From an uncultured Odoribacter sp. (GTDB lineage: Bacteria > Bacteroidota > Bacteroidia > Bacteroidales > Marinifilaceae), in NCBI GenBank assembly GCA_910578105.1, contig CAJTPD010000004.1:166854-230853 (forward strand): a stretch of DNA of 64,000 bases. The letters are read 5' to 3'. A model generated the notes under the pieces. It did no database searches. It saw only the letters and a list, made by a program, of their open reading frames with translations, and was not told where the DNA came from. This document shows, piece after piece, positions 41,285 to 48,692 of the stretch (the stretch's first letter is position 1; each line of letters begins with the position of its first letter). Made by a program: the position numbers and the translations under genes.

Positions 41285-42244
41285 TTATCTTAATTTATTT
41301 AACTTTCCCCATATTTTTGGGATATATGTTGCAATATGCCTTTTTTTCTTGGCTTCATAAACATCCGCAATCTTGATGAGTATGGCTGTTTCTTCCACAC
41401 CTCCGAACCCGGGATTGATAGCAGTTCCGAAAGTTTTCATGGAAGGAGAAAGGCTCATATATGCATTAATAAGCGGAGGGATATTTTCTCCTAATTCCCG
41501 GACATAATGGGATAAGATTTTGTAATCTTCATCATAATTGTTTCCTGAGAATATCTGTTGCATTTTTTTCTGGTCGATGCTGATGTTTAATGGTTCTATC
41601 GGGTATACCAGATGTTCGTTGTCGTGGAAATATTTTTGCATGAAATGTAAAATCATATTCCGGGCCTGAATGTTGAAATTGGTATACATTGTGACTTTAC
41701 CAAAAAAATATTCAATTTCCGGGTGGTCTACGGTCAAAGCTCCCAGCCCGTCCCAGAGATTGTCCAGAGCAAATACCGATTTTCTTCCCATTCGGGTAGA
41801 TTGGTACAAAGGATGTACAAACGAACGGCCTAATTCTATCATTTTAGGCAGATATTTTTCTTTGAATGGTTCTGAGAAATGAAAAAGTTCCGTGGTGGCC
41901 AAATTAGGTTCTCCTGCCGGATTTTTACTCAGGCGGTTACATAAAATGAAACGGTAACCTCCCAGAATTTCTTTTTCTTTAGGGTCCCAGACAATTAATT
42001 GCTGGTAGGGGGTATCTTCGGCTATATCAAATTCGTCAATGTCAATATCTTTACCCGTACCGCCTCCGGCACTGCGAAAAGTCAGTTCCCGGATACGTCC
42101 CACCTCTTTCATCAGATACGGAGCTGTGTGTGCATCAAAAATGTAAATTTCATTCCCTGCTTTATTGGTTTTACGTATAAAGCGTTCTTCGGTTAGTTCT
42201 GATATAAGTTTTTCTTTATCAACAGGATAAATAACAGGTCGCAT
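41285..42244 (-). CDS. GlsB-like N-acyltransferase (hemolysin/OlsB GNAT family)
   Basis: A 319-aa cytoplasmic GNAT-fold protein of the OlsB/hemolysin acetyltransferase family. EVGRIRELTFRSAGGGTG, DEFD, QLIVWDPKEKEILGGYRFI, ELGRSFVHPLYQ and LWDGLGAL are the conserved acyl-ACP and substrate regions. In Bacteroides the homologous GlsB transfers a 3-hydroxy fatty acid to glycine in glycine/serinolipid synthesis; the same role is inferred here. The usual partner O-acyltransferase (GlsA) is not adjacent. Its -7 box is at 42318-42325. Confidence 0.82.
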   Translation of the reverse strand: MRPVIYPVDKEKLISELTEERFIRKTNKAGNEIYIFDAHTAPYLMKEVGRIRELTFRSAGGGTGKDIDIDEFDIAEDTPYQQLIVWDPKEKEILGGYRFILCNRLSKNPAGEPNLATTELFHFSEPFKEKYLPKMIELGRSFVHPLYQSTRMGRKSVFALDNLWDGLGALTVDHPEIEYFFGKVTMYTNFNIQARNMILHFMQKYFHDNEHLVYPIEPLNISIDQKKMQQIFSGNNYDEDYKILSHYVRELGENIPPLINAYMSLSPSMKTFGTAINPGFGGVEETAILIKIADVYEAKKKRHIATYIPKIWGKLNKLR

Positions 42245-42317
42245 ACTTGCCGGATTTTGATATATAACAGTTCAGGAAACAGTTTTTGTAAGCTTTATTC
42301 CCTTTAATTTGCAGGGG

Positions 42318-42325
42318 CAAATATA
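42318..42325 (-). promoter_or_regulatory. -7 box for the GlsB-like gene
   Basis: CAAATATA reads TATATTTG on the minus strand, an exact consensus match about 75 bp before the start codon. Confidence 0.45.
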
Positions 42326-42437
42326 GTGTTTTATTAGAAAAATATATAGCGATAGCGGAAAAATGCGGCTGCTTTACTTACAGATTGAAACTATATGGAT
42401 TCTTTTTTGTAATTTCACCCAATTAATTAATTTATTT

Positions 42438-43649
42438 ATGAGAAATATTTTGACTACCCCATATAGACTTGGTTTAGCAGGAATATTTTTTGCTTTGTTG
42501 CTGTATTCCTGCCATAAATCTGAACCTATGTCTCCCGATGTACCTGTACCTCCCCGGGTTGACCGAACTATTTTGGTTTATCTGGCAACTGATAACTCAC
42601 TTGATTCTTATGCCAGGAAAAATATTAATGACATTCTTAAAGGAATGGATGAGTTTAGCGGAAGGGTTGTTATTTATATGGATTCCCGTTATGAAGTTCC
42701 TGTTTTAATGACCATTCAGAGACATGGAAATGAATGGAAACTGGATACCTTGGAAAGATACGGGGAAGAAAATTCTGCCTCGCCGGAAGTGTTGAGGCGG
42801 GTGGCTTACAGGACCCGGGAACTCTATCCTGCCTCTTCATATGGTTTGATACTGGGTTCGCATGCCACCGGATGGCTACCGTATAATGTCCGGTTTTCTG
42901 CTCAAAAGATGAAAAAGCGGAAAGCAGAGAATACCCCTTTGACCCGAACTTTTGGAGAAGATGTGAACCGGGGAGATGAATTATATGGTTACGGCGGACT
43001 TGCTCTTTCTGATTTGGCGGATGCCCTGCCTGAAGGTTATCATTTTATTCTGTTTGATGCCTGCCTGATGTCCGGCATTGAGGTTGCGTATGCTTTGCGG
43101 TATAAAACGGAATATATTCTGGCTTCTCCTGCCGAGGTATTGGTAGATGGTTTTCCTTACCAAAAGATAATGCCTTTATTGTGGGGGGATGAACCGGCAT
43201 TGAGGGAGGTATGCAAGGAATTTTGGAATTATTATGAAAATCATCCGAACGGGGGAGGATGGTGTTCGGGAACTATTGCATTGATACGGACTGAATTCCT
43301 GGACGCATTGGCAGGGCAAGTCAGGGATATTTTGGCAGGGAAAACGGAGCTGATTGCGGGGATGACGCCGGCAGATGTGTGGCGGTATCCTTTAATAGAC
43401 TTTAATCAGAATGTATTTTTTGATTTAGGGGCATATGTCCGGAAACTGGCATCTGAAAATCAATATCATCAATTTAAAGTATGGCTCGAACAGGCGGTGT
43501 ACCGGCTTGCTACAACCCGGTTTAATGGCATACCTATTCCGTCTGACGAGTATAGTGGTTTGTCTGTATATATTCCAATGAGCGGATGGATTTCTGCCAA
43601 TAATGAGTATTACCGTCTGGAATGGAGCCGTTACGTATATGATAAATAG
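42438..43649 (+). CDS. Clostripain-family (C11) cysteine peptidase lipoprotein
   Basis: A 403-aa lipoprotein (lipobox LLYSC, Cys25), probably on the outer membrane. Family C11 features: DRTILVYLATDNSLDSYA, the catalytic His in LGSHATGW (His142) and the catalytic Cys in FDACLMSG (Cys209), followed by EVAYALRYKTEYILASPAEV in pieces. Clostripain-like enzymes usually cleave after Arg, which is of interest because fimbrillins of this group mature at Arg sites. The ATG at 42438 is used because the longer frame lacks a sensible signal peptide. It overlaps the MATE gene by 11 bp. Confidence 0.88.
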   Translation: MRNILTTPYRLGLAGIFFALLLYSCHKSEPMSPDVPVPPRVDRTILVYLATDNSLDSYARKNINDILKGMDEFSGRVVIYMDSRYEVPVLMTIQRHGNEWKLDTLERYGEENSASPEVLRRVAYRTRELYPASSYGLILGSHATGWLPYNVRFSAQKMKKRKAENTPLTRTFGEDVNRGDELYGYGGLALSDLADALPEGYHFILFDACLMSGIEVAYALRYKTEYILASPAEVLVDGFPYQKIMPLLWGDEPALREVCKEFWNYYENHPNGGGWCSGTIALIRTEFLDALAGQVRDILAGKTELIAGMTPADVWRYPLIDFNQNVFFDLGAYVRKLASENQYHQFKVWLEQAVYRLATTRFNGIPIPSDEYSGLSVYIPMSGWISANNEYYRLEWSRYVYDK

Positions 43650-44970
43650 TCAGATGAACCGGCGGATACTGCGGTTGGCTGTGCCTTCCATTGTTTCTAA
43701 CATTACTGTTCCCTTGCTGGGATTAGTAGATGTTTCTATTGTCGGACATCTGGGGGAGACCGCATATATTGGAGCGATTGCTGTCGGGGGATTGTTGTTT
43801 AATATACTGTACTGGAATTTTGGATTTCTGCGTATGGGGACCAGCGGTCTGACTTCGCAGGCTTATGGCAGAAAGGATCAGGCAGCGGAAATGAAGACAT
43901 TGGTACAGGCTGTCTGTACGGGATTGTTTTTTGCATTGGTGATATTATTATTGCAATATCCTGTGAGGCGTATGGCTTTTTATCTATTGGAAACCAGTGC
44001 TGAAGTGGAACGGTATGCGGTGGCTTATTTCCGGGTATGTGTATGGGGTGCTCCGGCGGTTTTGGTCATGTATGGTTTTAAGGGATGGTTTATTGGAATG
44101 CAGAATTCCCGTTTTCCCATGTACATAGCTATTTCTGTGAATGTAGTTAATATCTTGTGCAGTCTTTGTTTTGTGTTTGGTTTTGGAATGAAAGTGGAAG
44201 GAGTAGCGTTGGGAACGGTGGTGGCGGAGTGGTCGGGACTTATACTGGCGGTAGTGTTGTGGTTGAGACGGTATGGTTATCTCCGCGCCCGTATTGCATT
44301 TCGGGATAGCTTGCAATTGGCAGCTATACGGCATTTTTTTGCTGTAAACCGTGATATTTTTTTGAGGACATTATGTCTGATTGCAGTGACTGCCTTTTTC
44401 ACTTCTTCCGGTGCCAGGCAGGGCGATGTGATTTTGGCTGTGAATACTTTATTGATGCAGTTGTTTACTCTTTTTTCTTACATCATGGACGGATTTGCAT
44501 ATGCGGCAGAGGCATTGACCGGACGATATATAGGTGCTTGTAATCTCCGTCAGTTAAAACATGCTGTCCGTAATCTTTTTGGCTGGGGAATAGTGTTGTC
44601 TTTATTATTTACAGTGATGTATGCAGCCGGGGGAAAGAATTTTCTGGGATTACTGACGAATGATACCGGAGTAGTTGAAACAGCAGGGGATTATTTTTAT
44701 TGGGTACTGGCTGTCCCTCTGGCAGGTTTCGGGGCATTCTTGTGGGACGGAATATTGATAGGGGCAACGGCTACACGTCAGATGCTCTTGGCAATTATCG
44801 TTGCTGCCGGGGTATTTTTCGGTATTTATTTTGCAGGTTCAGGGGCTACTGATAATCATATTTTATGGCTGGCATTTCTGGTATATCTGTTTTTGAGAAG
44901 TCTGATGATGACGGTGTGGGGAAGACAGATATTTTCAGAAACTTATTTGAAAAAAATTGCCGGTAACTAA
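43639..44970 (+). CDS. MATE-family efflux transporter (DinF-like)
   Basis: Inner-membrane cation-coupled multidrug exporter, 443 aa with about twelve hydrophobic segments. LAVPSIVSNITVPLLGLVDVSIVGHLG at the N-terminus (in pieces), GTSGLTSQAYGRKD and the C-terminal-half repeat DGFAYAAEALTGRYIGA are DinF-branch MATE motifs. The conserved Asp in the first helix (LVDVSIVG) is present. The start is 43639 (11-bp overlap with the peptidase gene); ATG 43654 is an alternative. Substrate unknown. Confidence 0.9.
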   Translation: MINSQMNRRILRLAVPSIVSNITVPLLGLVDVSIVGHLGETAYIGAIAVGGLLFNILYWNFGFLRMGTSGLTSQAYGRKDQAAEMKTLVQAVCTGLFFALVILLLQYPVRRMAFYLLETSAEVERYAVAYFRVCVWGAPAVLVMYGFKGWFIGMQNSRFPMYIAISVNVVNILCSLCFVFGFGMKVEGVALGTVVAEWSGLILAVVLWLRRYGYLRARIAFRDSLQLAAIRHFFAVNRDIFLRTLCLIAVTAFFTSSGARQGDVILAVNTLLMQLFTLFSYIMDGFAYAAEALTGRYIGACNLRQLKHAVRNLFGWGIVLSLLFTVMYAAGGKNFLGLLTNDTGVVETAGDYFYWVLAVPLAGFGAFLWDGILIGATATRQMLLAIIVAAGVFFGIYFAGSGATDNHILWLAFLVYLFLRSLMMTVWGRQIFSETYLKKIAGN

Positions 44971-45269
44971 ATAATAGCCGTTGTTTTTTCTTTCATTGCT
45001 TTTACTCCCTGCCATATAATCCAATAATTAAACAGAAAAATTATAATTAAACCGCCCAGAAAGCAAGGCCATTCCCAGAGATCCGGGATTACTCCTGTTC
45101 CTGGACCCAGTACACTGGACCCCAGATAGTAAACCAATAGGTAAATGGAAATAGTGACCGAACGTTTGGTTACATTATATTCGCCCATAATACGGTTACA
45201 CAAGACATGAACCATAAAAAGTAAAGATGGCAAGTCAATGGTTACTACCTGAAAGTGGGGCAGATACAA
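44967..45269 (-). pseudogene. C-terminal remnant of an MFS transporter
   Basis: A 100-codon frame whose last 70 residues read like the final two helices of an MFS transporter: NRIMGEYNVTKRSVTISIYL, LVYYLGSSVLGPGTG, then FLGGLIIIFLFNYWIIW and a charged end. The preceding ten helices are absent; upstream sequence (45270-45424) is A+T-rich and noncoding. The first 20 or so residues of the frame are probably not genuine. It therefore looks like the decayed end of a transporter gene, overlapping the MATE stop by 4 bp. A functional two-helix mini-protein is less likely. Confidence 0.6.
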
Positions 45270-45362
45270 AATTAATCACTTTAAGCTGTTTGATTATATT
45301 AAAATATACATATTGAAACTCTCCGGTGAATTTTTCCGTTTTATTTTTAAGCTTGACGGATG

Positions 45363-45376
45363 TACAACCGGTTGTA
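45363..45376. promoter_or_regulatory. 14-bp perfect palindrome upstream of the GH13 pair
   Basis: TACAACCGGTTGTA is a perfect palindrome 48 bp before the alpha-amylase ATG. Size and position suit a dimeric regulator operator; the regulator is not in the neighbourhood. Confidence 0.4.
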
Positions 45377-45424
45377 TGGACCGGAAAATGATGAATAGGA
45401 ATCAATTCTAAAAACGACAGAGGA

Positions 45425-46879
45425 ATGAAAAACGGAGTAATGTTGCAATATTTTGAATGGAATATGCCCAATACCGGGGAATTGTGGAAAGAATTGAAAA
45501 GAGATGCGGCCCATCTACATGATATCGGAGTGACATCGGTATGGATACCTCCTGCTTACAAAGCACATGAGCAGCAAGATGAAGGATATGGTACTTATGA
45601 CCTGTATGATTTGGGGGAATTTGACCAAAAAGGAACTGTGCGGACGAAATATGGCACAAAGCAAGAATTGCACGAGATGATAGAAGAATTACACAAATAT
45701 CAGATATGCGTGTATTTGGATGCTGTCATGAATCATAAAGCCGGGGCTGATTATACTGAAAAATTTATGGCGCGGGAAGTCTGTCCGGAACAGCGTGAAG
45801 AGGCAAAAACCGAGCCTTATGAGATTGAAGGATGGACAGGATTTGATTTCCCGGGGAGAGGAGAGCGTTATTCTGCTTTTAAATGGCATTGGTATCATTT
45901 TTCCGGGGTGGATTATGATGTGTCCCGTAAAAAAGAGGGTATATTTCAGATTGTAGGGGAAGGAAAAGCCTGGAGTGAAGGTGTGGACGGTGAAAATGGC
46001 AATTACGATTTTCTGATGTGTGCCGATATAGATTTTGACCATCCGGACGTAATTCAGGAAATGAAAAACTGGGGAATATGGGTTGCCCGGGAATTGAATC
46101 TGGATGGTATGCGTCTGGATGCCATTAAGCATATTAATGATTTGTTTGTCAAAAATTTTCTGGAGGCAGTGAGAGCTGACCAGGGAGACCAGTTTTATGC
46201 GGTGGGTGAATATTGGAAAAATGACAAAGAAACATTGGATGAATATCTGAGTCATGTGGAGTATAAAATAGATTTGTTTGATGTTCCTTTGCATTACAAT
46301 TTCTATCAGGCTTCTCAGGAAGGGGAGAAGTTTGATATGCGGGAATTATTGAAAGATACCTTGGTGAAAGCCCACCCGGCTTTGGCTGTTACTTTCGTGG
46401 ATAATCATGATTCTCAGAAAAATAGTTCGTTGGAGTCTCAGGTAAAAGATTGGTTTAAGCCTTTGGCATATGGATTGATTTTATTACAAAAGGAAGGATA
46501 CCCATGTGTTTTTTATGGTGATTACTATGGGGTAAAAGGAGTAGCTTCGCCTCATCATAAGATTATCGATATTCTGTTGGAGGTTCGTTGTAAATACGCA
46601 TACGGGGAACAGCAAGATTATTTTAACCATCCGTCTACAGTCGGATTCGTGAGAATGGGAGACGAAAAACATCCCGAAGCAGGTTTGGCTCTGTTGTTAT
46701 CCAATGGGAAAGACGGAGAAAAGACGATGAATGTCGGAAAAAAACGGCAGGGCGAAATTTGGTATGAGGTAACTGGTAACCGGTCTGAAAAGATAACGAT
46801 AGATGCTGAAGGAAACGGGACATTTCCGGTATCCGGGGGTAAACTGGCTGTATGGGTAAAGTGTGAAGAGAATCTGTAA
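45425..46879 (+). CDS. Cytoplasmic alpha-amylase (GH13, subfamily 5 type)
   Basis: Endo-acting alpha-1,4-glucanase, 484 aa, with no signal peptide, so acting on internal glycogen or imported maltodextrins. GVMLQYFEWNMP, YLDAVMNHKAG, GMRLDAIKHI (nucleophile Asp232), VGEYW (acid/base Glu262) and FVDNHDSQ (Asp329) are the GH13_5 signatures, with a C-terminal beta domain after about residue 395. It resembles bacterial liquefying-type intracellular amylases. It is followed 13 nt later by a second GH13 gene, so the two act in series. Confidence 0.93.
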   Translation: MKNGVMLQYFEWNMPNTGELWKELKRDAAHLHDIGVTSVWIPPAYKAHEQQDEGYGTYDLYDLGEFDQKGTVRTKYGTKQELHEMIEELHKYQICVYLDAVMNHKAGADYTEKFMAREVCPEQREEAKTEPYEIEGWTGFDFPGRGERYSAFKWHWYHFSGVDYDVSRKKEGIFQIVGEGKAWSEGVDGENGNYDFLMCADIDFDHPDVIQEMKNWGIWVARELNLDGMRLDAIKHINDLFVKNFLEAVRADQGDQFYAVGEYWKNDKETLDEYLSHVEYKIDLFDVPLHYNFYQASQEGEKFDMRELLKDTLVKAHPALAVTFVDNHDSQKNSSLESQVKDWFKPLAYGLILLQKEGYPCVFYGDYYGVKGVASPHHKIIDILLEVRCKYAYGEQQDYFNHPSTVGFVRMGDEKHPEAGLALLLSNGKDGEKTMNVGKKRQGEIWYEVTGNRSEKITIDAEGNGTFPVSGGKLAVWVKCEENL

Positions 46880-46892
46880 TGTGAACGAAGGA

Positions 46893-48563
46893 ATGGAAAA
46901 ACAGAATGATTGGTGGAAAGAAGCGATTGTATATCAGGTATATCCCCGTAGTTTTCAGGATAGCAACGGAGACGGGACCGGAGATTTGCAAGGGATTATT
47001 TCCCGGCTGGATTATATCCGCAGTTTGGGAATAGATATCATTTGGCTCAATCCCATTTATGCCTCTCCTAATGATGATAATGGATATGATATCAGTGATT
47101 ACCGGGCTATCATGAAAGAATTCGGGACCATGGAAGACTTTGATGAATTGTTGAAAGAGGTTCACGTCCGGGGGTTGAAACTGGTGTTGGACCTGGTGGT
47201 AAATCATACCAGTGACGAGCATCCTTGGTTTAAAGAAGCACGGAAATCCCGAAATAATCCTTATTACAATTATTATCACTGGTGGCCTGTTGAAAAAGAA
47301 CATCCGGCGTATCGTCCCAGTTATTTTGAAAAAAGTGCCTGGCAATATAATCCCCGTACCCGTTCTTGGTATCTGCACTATTTTTCCCGGAAACAACCCG
47401 ATTTAAACTGGGAAAATCCGGAGGTAAGACGGGAAATCTATAAAATGATGGAGTATTGGTTTGATAAAGGAATTGATGGTTTCCGGATGGATTCAATTCC
47501 TCTGATAGCCAAGGAACCGGAATTTCCTCCTATAGAGCGTCGTAAATATCCGGATTTTTTTTCTTCGTATGCTCATGGACCGCATTTGCATGATTATCTG
47601 CATGAAATGAATCGTGAAGTATTAAGAAAGTACGATGTTATGACGGTGGGCGAAGGTTCGGCTATAACTTATAAAGATGTGGCAAAATTTGTAGAACCGG
47701 AACGGGAGGAACTGAATATGCTTTATGGTTTCGGACCAGCGGAAGTACGTAACTATACAACTCCCGATTCGCCGGATTCCGGGGTTCCTTACAGTTTACT
47801 GGCTTTAAAGAGAATGTTTTCCGCTTGGGATAGGGCTGTGGGGAATGGCTGGCCGGCTGTATATCTGGGAAATCATGACCAGCCGAGGATGCTTTCCCGA
47901 TTTGGGAATGATGTACCTGCTTTCCGGGAAATTTCAGCTAAAATGCTGGCAACTTTTTTGTTAACGTTGCGCGGCACTCCGTACTGGTTTGCAGGTGATG
48001 AGCTTGGAATGGTTAATCCCGGGTTCGGGCACATTGAAGAGTATCGGGATTTGGCTACTTTGAACCAATACAAGGAAATAAAGCGGAAAAAAGGCAGTCC
48101 TGAACGGTTTTTGGAAACACAAAAACAGATTTCCCGCGATAATGCCCGTACTCCGATGCAATGGGATAGTTCCCTGTATGCCGGTTTTTCTTCGGTGCAG
48201 CCTTGGATAAGGGTTAATCCTGATTATAGAGAGTGGAATGTCGCTGAAGAAGAAAAAAATCCGGATTCTGTATTGAATTACTTCCGTAAAATGGTTGCTT
48301 TCCGGAAAGCAAACCGGGCATTGGTCCGGGGGAATTATACCTTAATAGAGGCGAATAATCCACAGGTATATGCGTATTGGAGGGAAGACGACCGACAAAA
48401 ATTTTTGATAGCCTTGAATTTTTCACAGTATGCAACAGAGTTTTCTCCTGGAATTGACGGAGAAGAACTTGAAACTGTATTGGGAAATTATACGGATTAT
48501 CGGGTACTTGGTAAGACGAACCGGCTTCGGCCCTATGAAGCCCTGATTTTCAAACGCCGATAA
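46893..48563 (+). CDS. Cytoplasmic alpha-glucosidase / oligo-1,6-glucosidase (GH13)
   Basis: Exo-acting alpha-glucosidase, 556 aa, without signal peptide. WWKEAIVYQVYPRSFQDSNGDG at the N-terminus (in pieces), LDLVVNHTSDEHPWF, GFRMDSI (Asp200), TVGEG (Glu254) and GNHDQPR (Asp329) give the catalytic triad. NHTS and GFRMD-S-I resemble subfamily 31 (oligo-1,6-glucosidase/sucrase-isomaltase-like). It would release glucose from the oligosaccharides made by the upstream amylase. The ATG at 46893 is chosen; a GTG at 46863 would overlap the amylase. No SusC/SusD or transporter is nearby. Confidence 0.92.
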   Translation: MEKQNDWWKEAIVYQVYPRSFQDSNGDGTGDLQGIISRLDYIRSLGIDIIWLNPIYASPNDDNGYDISDYRAIMKEFGTMEDFDELLKEVHVRGLKLVLDLVVNHTSDEHPWFKEARKSRNNPYYNYYHWWPVEKEHPAYRPSYFEKSAWQYNPRTRSWYLHYFSRKQPDLNWENPEVRREIYKMMEYWFDKGIDGFRMDSIPLIAKEPEFPPIERRKYPDFFSSYAHGPHLHDYLHEMNREVLRKYDVMTVGEGSAITYKDVAKFVEPEREELNMLYGFGPAEVRNYTTPDSPDSGVPYSLLALKRMFSAWDRAVGNGWPAVYLGNHDQPRMLSRFGNDVPAFREISAKMLATFLLTLRGTPYWFAGDELGMVNPGFGHIEEYRDLATLNQYKEIKRKKGSPERFLETQKQISRDNARTPMQWDSSLYAGFSSVQPWIRVNPDYREWNVAEEEKNPDSVLNYFRKMVAFRKANRALVRGNYTLIEANNPQVYAYWREDDRQKFLIALNFSQYATEFSPGIDGEELETVLGNYTDYRVLGKTNRLRPYEALIFKRR

Positions 48564-48662
48564 TTACGGAAGCATATTTTCTGAATTATTTCCGGAATGT
48601 TTTGTATCAGATTGAGCAGACTGCAATCCGGACAGGCAACTTTTATCCTTGTGGAAAAATGT

Positions 48663-48670
48663 TACCTTTG
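48663..48670 (+). promoter_or_regulatory. -7 box for the SNF2 helicase gene
   Basis: TACCTTTG fits TAnnTTTG, 22 bp before the ATG at 48693. It also supports that ATG over the longer in-frame start at 48597, which lies upstream of this box. Confidence 0.5.
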
Positions 48671-48692
48671 CATATTATTTTCCGGAGATGTC

